From: Patiria miniata
Lineage: Eukaryota > Echinodermata > Asteroidea > Valvatida > Asterinidae
Length of the DNA stretch: 64,000 nucleotides
Direction: 5' to 3'
NCBI RefSeq assembly: GCF_015706575.1
Contig: NW_024037056.1
Coordinates: 11,111,176 to 11,175,175, forward strand
Positions 50,880 through 63,607 of the stretch are shown in pieces. The position numbers and the translations under genes were made by a program. The first letter of the stretch is position 1. Every line of letters begins with the position of its first letter. Below the pieces are notes generated by a model. That model ran no database searches and was not told the DNA's origin. It saw nothing but the letters and a program-made list of their open reading frames with translations.

Positions 50880-53800
50880 GGGGGGAGGTGGGGAAATACA
50901 GCAAATATATTATGTTATATAATGATTTGTGCCCAAATCTTCCAAAATTTAAGTGTTTGAGTATTGATTGATGCTCCTCTTGCATCTAAAAGAAATTTGT
51001 GCCGTATTAGGAGAAAAGTCAATATTTGTCCAAATTTGGGTAAAAATGTAAGGCTAACCCCTTGCAATTTTGTCAAATTTGGCCAAAAATTGAAAATCCT
51101 TGAAACTTGCGGGGAAGATGCCTAAAGGACCCTAGAGCACATTCCCACTCGATTTGGGGACATATGTGCCATTTTAAAGAAAAATGACGCCCAAAATTTG
51201 GGGAAAATTTTGTAAAATATATTATTTTGTTCTCAATATATCAATGATTTCTGCCCAAATCTTCCAAATATTGGGTGTTTGAGTATTGATTGATGCTCCT
51301 CTTGCATCCAAAGGAATTTGTACGTTATTTGGAGAAAAGTCAATTTTTGGCCAAATTTGGGTAAAAATGTAAGGCTAACCCCTTATATTTTTTTCAATTT
51401 TGGCCAAAAAATGAAATTTCTTGAAACTTGCTAGGAAGATACCTCAGGGTCCCTAGAACACGTTTCCACTCCTACATCGGACAGATAGGCCTTTAAAAAG
51501 GAAATATTACGTCCACAATTTGAGGTAAAATAGGTCAAATATATGAAATTTTACCCAAGAATGTCACAATTTTGGTCAAAATTTAGCGAATTTTGCCGGT
51601 CTGAATATTAAATCATGCTCCCAAAGCATCCTTAAGCATTTCTGAGTAATTTGGAGAAAATTCATTTTTTTGGCCAAAATCGAAAAAAAAGTAAGGCTAA
51701 CCCCTTACATTTTTTTAATTTTGGCCAAAAAATGGAATTTCTTGAAACTTGCTAGGAAGATACCTCAGGGTCCCTAGAACACGTTTCCACTCCTACATCG
51801 GACAGATAGGCCTTTAAAAAGGAAATATTACGTCCACAATTTGAGGTAAAATAGGTCAAATACATGTATATGAAATTTTACCCAATAATGTCACAATTTT
51901 GGCCAAAAGTTAGCGAATTTTGCCGATCTGAATATTAAATCATGCTCCCAAAGCATCCTTAAGCATTTCTGAGTAATTTGGAGAAAATTCATTTTTTGGC
52001 CAAAATCGAAAAAAAAGTAAGGCTAACCCCTTACATTTTTTTCAATTTGGGCCAAAAAATGAAATTTCTTGAAACTTGCTAGGAAGATACCTCAGGGTCC
52101 CTAGAACACGTTTCCACTCCTACATCGGACAGATAGGCCTTTAAAAAGGAAATATTACGTCCACAATTTGAGGTAAAATAGGTCAAATACATGTATATGA
52201 AATTTTACCCAATAATGTCACAATTTTGGCCAAAATTTAGTCAATTTTGCCGGTCTGAATATTAAATCATGCTCCCAAAGCATCCTTAAGCATTTCTGAG
52301 TAATTTGGAGAAAATTCATTTTTTGGCCAAAATCGAAAAAAAAGTAAGGCTAACCCCTTACATTTTTTTCAATTTTGGCCAAAAAATGAAATTTCTTGAA
52401 ACTTGCTAGGAAGACACCTCAGGGTCCCTAGAACACGTTTCCACTCCTACATCGGACAGATAAACCTTTAAAAAGGAAATATTACGTCCACAATTTGAGG
52501 TAAAATAGGTCAAATACATGTATATGAAATTTTACCCAATAATGTCACAATTTTGGCCAAAAGTTAGCGAATTTTGCCGGTCTGAATATTAAATCATGCT
52601 CCCAAAGCATCCTTAAGCATTTCTGAGTAATTTGGAGAAAATTCATTTTTTGGCCAAAATCGAAAAAAAAGTAAGGCTAACCCCTTACATTTTTTTCAAT
52701 TTTGGCCAAAAAATGAAATTTCTTGAAACTTGCTAGGAAGATACCTCAGGGTCCCTAGAACACGTTTCCACTCCTACATCGGACAGATAGGCCTTTAAAA
52801 AGGAAATATTACGTCCACAATTTGAGGTAAAATAGGTCAAATATATGGAATTTTACCCAAGAATGTCACAATTTTGGCCAAAAGTTAGCGAATTTTGCCG
52901 GTCTGAATATTAAATCATGCTCCCAAAGCATCCTTAAGCATTGCTGAGTAATTTGGAGAAAATTCATTTTTTGGCCAAAATCGAAAAAAAAGTAAGGCTA
53001 ACCCCTTACATTTTTTTCAATTTTGGCCAAAAAATGAAATTTCTTGAAACTTGCTAGGAAGATACCTTAGGGTCCCTAGAACACGTTTCCACTCCTACAT
53101 CGGACAGATAGGCCTTTAAAAAGGAAATATTACGTCCACAATTTGAGGTAAAATAGGTCAAATATATGAAATTTTACCCAAGAATGTCACAATTTTGGTC
53201 AAAATTTAGCGAATTTTGCCGGTCTGAATATTAAATCATGCTCCCAAAGCATCCTTAAGCATTTCTGAGTAATTTGGAGAAAATTCATTTTTTTGGCCAA
53301 AATCGAAAAAAAGTAAGGCTAACCCCTTACATTTTTTTAATTTTGGCCAAAAAATGGAATTTCTTGAAACTTGCTAGGAAGATACCTCAGGGTCCCTAGA
53401 ACACGTTTCCACTCCTACATCGGACAGATAGGCCTTTAAAAAGGAAATATTACGTCCACAATTTGAGGTAAAATAGGTCAAATACATGTATATGAAATTT
53501 TACCCAATAATGTCACAATTTTGGCCAAAAGTTAGCGAATTTTGCCGGTCTGAATATTAAATCATGCTCCCAAAGCATCCTTAAGCATTTCTGAGTAATT
53601 TGGAGAAAATTCATTTTTTGGCCAAAATCGAAAAAAAAGTAAGGCTAACCCCTTACATTTTTTTCAATTTTGGCCAAAAAATGGAATTTCTTGAAACTTG
53701 CTAGGAAGATACCTCAGGGTCCCTAGAACACGTTTCCACTCCTACATCGGACAGATAGGCCTTTAAAAAGGAAATATTACGTCCACAATTTGAGGTAAAA

Positions 53801-56800
53801 TAGGTCAAATAATATGAAATTTTACCCAAGAATGTCACAATTTTGGCCAAAAGTTAGCGAATTTTGCCGGTCTGAATATTAAATCATGCTCCCAAAGCAT
53901 CCTTAAGCATTTCTGAGTAATTTGGAGAAAATTCATTTTTTGGCCAAAATCGAAAAAAAAGTAAGGCTAACCCCTTACATTTTTTTCAATTTTGGCCAAA
54001 AAATGAAATTTCTTGAAACTTGCTAGGAAGATACCTCAGGGTCCCTAGAACACGTTTCCACTCCTACATCGGACAGATAGGCCTTTAAAAAGGAAATATT
54101 ACGTCCACAATTTGAGGTAAAATAGGTCAAATATATGAAATTTTACCCAAGAATGTCACAATTTTGGTCAAAATTTAGCGAATTTTGCCGGTCTGAATAT
54201 TAAATCATGCTCCCAAAGCATCCTTAAGCATTTCTGAGTAATTTGGAGAAAATTCATTTTTTTGGCCAAAATCGAAAAAAAAGTAAGGCTAACCCCTTAC
54301 ATTTTTTTCAATTTTGGCCAAAAATGGAATTTCTTGAAACTTGCTAGGAAGATACCTCAGGGTCCCTAGAACACGTTTCCACTCCTACATCGGACAGATA
54401 GGCCTTTAAAAAGGAAATATTACGTCCACAATTTGAGGTAAAATAGGTCAAATACATGTATATGAAATTTTACCCAATAATGTCACAATTTTGGCCAAAA
54501 TTTAGTCACTTTTGCCGGTCTGAATATTAAATCATGCTCCCAAAGCATCCTTAAGCATTTCTGAGTAATTTGGAGAAAATTCATTTTTTGGCCAAAATCG
54601 AAAAAAAGTAAGGCTAACCCCTTACATTTTTTTCAATTTTGGCCAAAAAATGAAATTTCTTGAAACTTGCTAGGAAGACACCTCAGGGTCCCTAGAACAC
54701 GTTTCCACTCCTACATCGGACAGATAGGCCTTTAAAAAGGAAATATTACGTCCACAATTTGAGGTAAAATAGGTCAAATACATGTATATGAAATTTTACC
54801 CAATAATGTCACAATTTTGGCCAAAAGTTAGCGAATTTTGCCGGTCTGAATATTAAATCATGCTCCCAAAGCATCCTTAAGCATTTCTGAGTAATTTGGA
54901 GAAAATTCATTTTTTGGCCAAAATCGAAAAAAAAGTAAGGCTAACCCCTTACATTTTTTTCAATTTTGGCCAAAAAATGAAATTTCTTGAAACTTGCTAG
55001 GAAGATACCTCAGGGTCCCTAGAACACGTTTCCACTCCTACATCGGACAGATAGGCCTTTAAAAAGGAAATATTACGTCCACAATTTGAGGTAAAATAGG
55101 TCAAATATATGGAATTTTACCCAAGAATGTCACAATTTTGGCCAAAAGTTAGCGAATTTTGCCGGTCTGAATATTAAATCATGCTCCCAAAGCATCCTTA
55201 AGCATTTCTGAGTAATTTGGAGAAAATTCATTTTTTGGCCAAAATCGAAAAAAAAGTAAGGCTAACCCCTTACATTTTTTTCAATTTTGGCCAAAAAATG
55301 AAATTTCTTGAAACTTGCTAGGAAGATACCTTAGGGTCCCTAGGTCCCTTTTTTGGCCAAAATCGAAAAAAAAGTAAGGCTAACCCCTTACATTTTTTTC
55401 AATTTTGGCCAAAAAATGAAATTTCTTGAAACTTGCTAGGAAGATACCTTAGGGTCCCTAGAACACGTTTCCACTCCTACATCGGACAGATAGGCCTTTA
55501 AAAAGGAAATATTACGTCCACAATTTGAGGTAAAATAGGTCAAATATATGAAATTTTACCCAAGAATGTCACAATTTTGGTCAAAATTTAGCGAATTTTG
55601 CCGGTCTGAATATTAAATCATGCTCCCAAAGCATCCTTAAGCATTTCTGAGTAATTTGGAGAAAATTCATTTTTTTGGCCAAAATCGAAAAAAAAGTAAG
55701 GCTAACCCCTTACATTTTTTTCAATTTTGGCCAAAAAATGGAATTTCTTGAAACTTGCTAGGAAGATACCTCAGGGTCCCTAGAACACGTTTCCGCTCCT
55801 ACATCGGACAGATAGGCCTTTAAAAAGGAAATAATACGTCCACAATTTGAGGTAAAATAGGTCAAATACATGTATATGAAATTTTACCCAATAATGTCAC
55901 AATTTTGGCCAAAAGTTAGCGAATTTTGCTGGTCTGAATATTAAATCATGCTCCCAAAGCATCCTTAAGCATTTCTGAGTAATTTGGAGAAAATTCATTT
56001 TTTGGCCAAAATCGAAAAAAAAGTAAGGCTAACCCCTTACATTTTTTTCAATTTTGGCCAAAAAATGGAATTTCTTGAAACTTGCTAGGAAGATACCTCA
56101 GGGTCCCTAGAACACGTTTCCACTCCTACATCGGACAGATAGGCCTTTAAAAAGGAAATATTACGTCCACAATTTGAGGTAAAATAGGTCAAATAATATG
56201 AAATTTTACCCAAGAATGTCACAATTTTGGCCAAAAGTTAGCGAATTTTGCCGGTCTGAATATTAAATCATGCTCCCAAAGCATCCTTAAGCATTTCTGA
56301 GTAATTTGGAGAACAGTCAATTTTTGGCCAAAATCGAAAAAAAAGTAAGGCTAACCCCTTACATTTTTTTTCAATTTTGGCCAAAAAATGAAATTTCTTG
56401 AAACTTGCTAGGAAGACACCTCAGGGTCCCTAGAACACGTTTCCACTCCTACATCGGACAGATAGGCCTTTAAAAAGGAAATATTACGTCCACAATTTGA
56501 GGTAAAATAGGTCAAATATATGAAATTTTACCCAATAATGTCACAATTTTGGCCAAAATTTTGTCAATTTTGCCGGTCTGAATATTAAATCATGCTCCCA
56601 AGGCATCCTTAAGCATTTCTGAGTAATTTGGAGAAAATTCATTTTTTGGCCAAAATCGAAAAAAAAGTAAGGCTAACCCCTTACATTTTTTTCAATTTTG
56701 GCCAAAAAATGAAATTTCTTGAAACTTGCTAGGAAGATACCTTAGGGTCCCTAGAACACGTTTCCACTCCTACATCGGACAGATAGGCCTTTAAAAAGGA

Positions 56801-59800
56801 AATATTACGTCCACAATTTGAGGTAAAATAGGTCAAATATATGAAATTTTACCCAAGAATGTCACAATTTTGGTCAAAATTTAGCGAATTTTGCCGGTCT
56901 GAATATTAAATCATGCTCCCAAAGCATCCTTAAGCATTTCTGAGTAATTTGGAGAAAATTCATTTTTTTGGCCAAAATCGAAAAAAAAGTAAGGCTAACC
57001 CCTTACATTTTTTTCAATTTTGGCCAAAAAATGGAATTTCTTGAAACTTGCTAGGAAGATACCTCAGGGTCCCTAGAACACGTTTCCACTCCTACATCGG
57101 ACAGATAGGCCTTTAAAAAGGAAATAATACGTCCACAATTTGAGGTAAAATAGGTCAAATACATGTATATGAAATTTTACCCAATAATGTCACAATTTTG
57201 GCCAAAAGTTAGCGAATTTTGCCGGTCTGAATATTAAATCATGCTCCCAAAGCATCCTTAAGCATTTCTGAGTAATTTGGAGAAAATTCATTTTTTGGCC
57301 AAAATCGAAAAAAAAGTAAGGCTAACCCCTTACATTTTTTTCAATTTTGGCCAAAAAATGAAATTTCTTGAAACTTGCTAGGAAGATACCTCAGGGTCCC
57401 TAGAACACGTTTCCACTCCTACATCGGACAGATAGGCCTTTAAAAAGGAAATAATACGTCCACAATTTGAGGTAAAATAGGTCAAATACATGTATATGAA
57501 ATTTTACCCAATAATGTCACAATTTTGGCCAAAAGTTAGCGAATTTTGCCGGTCTGAATATTAAATCATGCTCCCAAAGCATCCTTAAGCATTTCTGAGT
57601 AATTTGGAGAAAATTCATTTTTTGGCCAAAATCGAAAAAAAAGTAAGGCTAACCCCTTACATTTTTTTCAATTTTGGCCAAAAAATGAAATTTCTTGAAA
57701 CTTGCTAGGAAGATACCTCAGGGTCCCTAGAACACGTTTCCACTCCTACATCGGACAGATAGGCCTTTAAAAAGGAAATATTACGTCCACAATTTGAGGT
57801 AAAATAGGTCAAATATATGAAATTTTACCCAAGAATGTCACAATTTTGGTCAAAATTTAGCGAATTTTGCCGGTCTGAATATTAAATCATGCTCCCAAAG
57901 CATCCTTAAGCATTTCTGAGTAATTTGGAGAAAATTCATTTTTTTGGCCAAAATCGAAAAAAAAGTAAGGCTAACCCCTTACATTTTTTTCAATTTTGGC
58001 CAAAAAATGGAATTTCTTGAAACTTGCTAGGAAGATACCTCAGGGTCCCTAGAACACGTTTCCACTCCTACATCGGACAGATAGGCCTTTAAAAAGGAAA
58101 TAATACGTCCACAATTTGAGGTAAAATAGGTCAAATACATGTATATGAAATTTTACCCAATAATGTCACAATTTTGGCCAAAAGTTAGCGAATTTTGCCG
58201 GTCTGAATATTAAATCATGCTCCCAAAGCATCCTTAAGCATTTCTGAGTAATTTGGAGAAAATTCATTTTTTGGCCAAAATCGAAAAAAAAGTAAGGCTA
58301 ACCCTTACATTTTTTTCAATTTTGGCCAAAAAATGAAATTTCTTGAAACTTGCTAGGAAGACACCTCAGGGACCCTAGAACACGTTTCCACTCCTACATC
58401 GGACAGATAGGCCTTTAAAAAGGAAATATTACGTCCACAATTTGAGGTAAAATAGGTCAAATAATATGAAATTTTACCCAAGAATGTCACAATTTTGGCC
58501 AAAATTTAGCGAATTTTGCCGGTCTGAATATTAAATCATGCTCCCAAAGCATCCTTAAGCATTTCTGAGTAATTTGGAGAAAAGTCAATTTTTGGCCAAA
58601 ATCGAAAAAAAAGTAGGGCTAACCCCTTACATTTTTTTTCAATTTTGGCCAAAAAATGAAATTTCTTGAAACTTGCTAGGAAGACACCTCAGGGTCCCTA
58701 GAACACGTTTCCACTCCTATATCAGACAGATAGGCCTTTAAAAAGGAAATATTACGTCCACAATTTGAGGTAAAATAGGTCAAATATATGAAATTTTACC
58801 CAAGAATGTCACAATTTTGGTCAAAATTTAGCGAATTTTGCCGGTCTGAAAATTAAATCATGCTCCCAAAGCATCCTCAAACATTTCTGAGTAATTTGGA
58901 GAAAATTCATTTTTTGGCCAAAATCGAAAAAAAAGTAAGGCTAACCCCCTTACATTTTTTTCAATTTTGGCCAAAAAATGGAATTTCTTGAAACTTGCTA
59001 GGAAGATACCTCAGGGTCCCTAGAACACGTTTCCACTCCTACATCGGACAGATAGGCCTTTAAAAAGGAAATAATACGTCCACAATTTGAGGTAAAATAG
59101 GTCAAATACATGTATATGAAATTTTACCCAATAATGTCACAATTTTGGCCAAAATTTAGCGAATTTTGCCGGTCTGAATATTAAATCATGCTCCCAAAGC
59201 ATCCTTAAGCATTTCTGAGTAATTTGGAGAAAATTCATTTTTTGGCCAAAATCGAAAAAAAAGTAAGGCTAACCCCTTACATTTTTTTCAATTTGGGCCA
59301 AAAAATGGAATTTCTTGAAACTTGCTAGGAAGATACCTCAGGGTCCCTAGAACACGTTTCCACTCCTACATCGGACAGATAGGCCTTTAAAAAGGAAATA
59401 ATACGTCCACAATTTGAGGTAAAATAGGTCAAATACATGTATATGAAATTTTACCCAATAATGTCACAATTTTGGCCAAAAGTTAGCGAATTTTGCCGGT
59501 CTGAATATTAAATCATGCTCCCAAAGCATCCTTAAGCATTTCTGAGTAATTTGGAGAAAATTCATTTTTTGGCCAAAATCGAAAAAAAAGTAAGGCTAAC
59601 CCCTTACATTTTTTTCAATTTTGGCCAAAAAATGAAATTTCTTGAAACTTGCTAGGAAGATACCTCAGGGTCCCTAGAACACGTTTCCACTCCTACATCG
59701 GACAGATAGGCCTTTAAAAGGGAATATTACGTCCACAATTTGAGGTAAAATAGGTCAAATATATGAAATTTTACCCAAGAATGTCACAATTTTGGCCAAA

Positions 59801-60620
59801 ATTTAGCGAATTTTGCCGGTCTGAATATTAAATCATGCTCCCAAAGCATCCTTAAGCATTTCTGAGTAATTTGGAGAAAATTCATTTTTTGGCCAAAATC
59901 GAAAAAAAAGTAAGGCTAACCCCTTACATTTTTTTCAATTTTGGCCAAAAAATGAAATTTCTTGAAACTTGCTAGGAAGATACCTCAGGGTCCCTAGAAC
60001 ACGTTTCCACTCCTACATCGGACAGATAGGCCTTTAAAAAGGAAATATTACGTCCACAATTTGAGGTAAAATAGGTCAAATACATGTATATGAAATTTTA
60101 CCAAAAAATGTCACAATTTTGGCCAAAATTTAGTCAATTTTGCCGGTCTGAATATTAAATCATGCTCCCAAAGCATCCTTAAGCATTTCTGAGTAATTTG
60201 GAGAAAATTCATTTTTTGGCCAAAATCGAAAAAAAAGTAAGGCTATTATTACCCCTTGCAATTTTGTCAAATTTTGCCAAATAATAAAAATCCTTGAAAG
60301 GGCCCTAGAACACATTCCCACTCAATTTTGGGACAAACGTGCCATTTAAAAGTAAATTGACGCCCAAATTTGGGGTAAAATTTAGCAATAAATATGATTT
60401 TTTTTTATCAATATATCGATGATTTGTGCCCAAATCTTCCAAATTTGTCTTGTTTGGGTATTGATTGATGCTCCTCTTGCATCCAAAGGAATTTGTACGT
60501 TATTTGGAGAAAAGTAAATTCTTGGCCAAATTTGGGTAAAAATGTAAGGCTAACCCCTTGCAATTTTTTCAAATTTGGCCAAAAAATAAAATTCTTGAAA
60601 CTTGCAGGGAAGATGCTTAA
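50880..60620 (+). repeat. Satellite array, about 27 monomers of 321-327 bp
   Basis: The landmark CCTACATCGG (CCTATATCAG in the monomer at 58716) recurs 27 times from 51471 to 60012 (for example 51471, 51792, 52119, 52446, 52773, 53094), spaced 321 or 327 bp. The difference comes mainly from TATATG versus TACATGTATATG. Each monomer has TTTTGGCCAAAA palindromes and the small inverted pair GTAAGG-CTAACC-CCTTAC. One irregular step (55036 to 55476, 440 bp) holds a partial extra monomer. Edge monomers (50940-51470 and 60250-60620) are clearly diverged. No open frame of note. Confidence 0.97.
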
Positions 60621-63604
60621 TAGTCCAGCGGATATGTGACAAAATATCGATGAATTGTGCACTTTTGCATAAAAGCGTGAAACTTGGCACAGATGTTTAT
60701 ATTCATGCGATAAAATGTTTTAGATGTGGAGCCATCGCAAATTTACCCTTTTAGGGGCGTGGCATCCATTTTAAAAAAGGGGGGCGGGACTTGTCGTGCC
60801 CGCAGTGAAAACGGTTTTTCCCACTTGTTACAAAAGCAGGAAACTTCACAAAGACATAATTATATAGATTATTAGTGTATTCCAGATTCGGAGCCACCAC
60901 AATAGTATCTTTTGGGGGCGTGGCAGCCATTAAAAGAAAAGGGGGGGGGTTAATTATTATGCCCACTTTGGAAAACATTGTGCCCATAATTCATGAACGA
61001 ATAAAACGTCCCACAGACGTTTATATTCATGAGAAAAAAAAATTCCAGATGTGGAGCCATCTCGAACACACCCTTTTAGGGGCGTGGCAACCATATAAGA
61101 AAAAAAAGGGGGCGGGGTTTTTCATTATGCCCACCCTGGAAATATGGTTTCCACACTCATAGAGAAATGGAACTTTCCACAAACATTGACATTCATGAGA
61201 AAAAAAAATCCAGATGTGGAGCCATCTCGAACACACCCTTTTAGGGGCGTGGCAGCCATATTGAAAAAAAGGGGGCGGGGTTCTCATTATGCCCAACATG
61301 GAAAAAAATGTGCCCACATCTCATAAATGAATGAAGCTAATTCCCACAGACATTAATATTCACGAGAAAAAAAAAGTCACACGTGAAGCCATCGTATACA
61401 CACCCTTTTAGGGGCGTGGCAGCCATAGTAAAATGGGGGGGTTTTAGTCATGATTTCCCTATAAAAGAAAGTCATGCCTACCTTTCATTAATGGATTAAA
61501 CTCCACACGGACAATATATTCATGAAAATCTTTCCTTTTTTTTAATTTGAAGCCATCACAAACTTATCCTTTTAGATGCATGGCATCTATTTAAAAACAA
61601 ATGGGGGGGGGGGGGTGCTACTAATTATTTGCCCACCATCGAACTTTCATAAATGACTAAACTTCACACAAACTTGGTGCAAGATAATAAATTCATTTGT
61701 AGAGCCACAGCAAACTCATCCTTTTAGAGGTGTGAGGGGCCTACTCAATGTGCCCACAATTGCAATTTTTATATTTTGTTGTTGATTTCTTATTATGTTG
61801 ATTGGCCCATAACCTATATTATTTGGTATTACAATGACTTACACCATAGAGCATGGGTAAGTACCGGTAGGCTAACCCGTGTTATAGGGTTCAATGTGTG
61901 TACTTGCACCTATATTATCATGCACATCTAAATTCCAGAGTGATTTCATCATTACAAATACACAGCTCACAATGGCAGCCCTAAACTCTAACATTTAACA
62001 TTTAAGGGCCATGGAAATCCTTTTTTTACGGGGGGGGGGGTGTAAAATCCCACTACCCCCTACCCGTTGCGCCGCATTGACAGCAGATCGGGTAACAACA
62101 CGATGTACTCGCCTCACAAAGTGGTGGACACGTCCACTATGACTTCACATTCAATGAATCTGTGTACCCCCACCACACAACACCTCTGTTCTCTTAAAAA
62201 TGGTATATCAAGCTCTGATGAGTGTTTTTTTTTACCCCGACCAAATCCATTAAAATATTTTATACTTTATACAGGTGCGACACTGCATATGCCTTTTGGT
62301 CTGTCAGAAAAAAAGGCAGGGGAAACAATGTATTTGAAGAAGTAACACTAGTCTTTCCAGGACTAACTGAGGTACCCCAGTTTATACCCCAATTCAGATA
62401 TTGCTGCAGTTGAAAGGTTAACAATAATTCTACAGACGACAAAACCAGTAACTGGGTTAATATAGATGAGGCAAGAATGCATAGTGTAAGAAAACAAAGG
62501 GTTTGCCAACAGTAACTTCCAACTATAAAGGCGGCCCTACTCCAACACATTAAACAGCTATCTGAGGTGGATTTTATTATATGAAACGCGGTCAAAATTT
62601 TTCACGTTGTGCATATTGAGTATCCCCCCCCCCCCCCCATTTTAAAAATGGATGCCGCGCCTCTAAAAGGGTAGGTTTGTGATGGCTTAAAATTGAAAAA
62701 AAAGAATTTTTTTATGAATATATTGTCTGAGTGGAATTTAATCCATTTATGAAAGGTAGGCACGACTTTCTTTTATAGGGACATCATGACTACCCCCCCC
62801 CATTTTATTATGGCTGCCACGCCCCTAAAAAGGTGTGTTTACGATGGCTCCACTTGTGATTTTTTTCTCGTGAGTATTAATGTCTGTGGGAATAGCTTCA
62901 TTCGTTTATGAGATGTGGACACATTTTTCCCATGTTGGGCATAATGAAAACCCCGCCCCCCTTTTTTTCAATATGGCTGCCACGCCCCTAAAAGGGTGTG
63001 TTCGCGATGGCTCCACATCTGGAATTGTTTTTCTCATGAATGTCAATGTTTGTGGAAAGTTCCATTTCTCTATGAGTGTGGGAACAATATTTCCAGGGTG
63101 GGCATAATGAAAACCCCGCCCCCTTTTTTTTCTTATATATGGTTGCCACGCCCCTAAAAGGGTGTGTTCGAGATGGCTCCACAGCTGGAATTTTTTTTTC
63201 TCATGAATATAAACGTCTGTGGGACGTTTTATTCGTTCATGAAATATGGGCACTATGTTTTTCAAAGTGGGCATAATAATTACCCCCCCCCCTTTTTCTT
63301 TTAATGGCTGCCACGCCCCCAAAAAGGTACTTTTGTGGTGGCTCCGAATCTGGAAGACACTAATAATCTATATAATTATATCTTTGTAAAGTTTCCTGCT
63401 TTTGTAACAAGTGGGAAAAACCGTTTTCAATGCGGGCACGACAAGTCCCGCCCCCCTTTTTTAAAATGGATGCCACGCCCCTAAAAGGGTAAATTTGCGA
63501 TGGCTCCACATCTAAAACATTTTATCGCATGAATATAAACATCTGTGCCAAGTTTCACGCTTTTATGCAAAAGTGCACAATTTTTTCACATATCCGCTGG
63601 ACTA
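60621..63604. mobile_element. Foldback element, 3 kb, tandem-repeat arms, TAA duplication
   Basis: Ends TAGTCCAGCGGATATGTGA and its inverse are flanked by TAA (60618-60620, 63605-63607); the empty site GATGCCTAAAGGG is visible at 63842. Each arm (60621 to about 61640; about 62620 to 63604) holds about six 165-bp subrepeats with GGAGCCATC, CCCTTTTAGGGGCGTGGCAG and TTTATATTCATGA; the GGGGCGTGG landmark is at 60754, 60915, 61079, 61244, 61411. A 3-bp TWA-type duplication would fit Harbinger, but the terminus is not typical. The loop is about 980 bp. Confidence 0.9.
61640..62620 (+). pseudogene. Loop of the foldback element with a decayed coding remnant
   Basis: Between about 62270 and 62560 short peptides resemble a gene family I remember as widespread in invertebrate genomes and linked to mobile DNA: CDTAYAFW, VNIDEARMH (62456-62482) and TIKAALLQHIKQL (62522-62560). 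The family's class is not known to me. The remnant is a broken fossil. The rest of the loop (61640-62060) has no recognised content apart from poly-G. Confidence 0.45.
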
Positions 63605-63607
63605 TAA

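Noticed and set aside
62906-63322. 138-residue minus-strand frame in the foldback right arm
   Set aside because: It is the 165-bp subrepeat read in frame (165 is a multiple of three), so repeated peptides such as EPSRTHPFRGVA arise without coding function.
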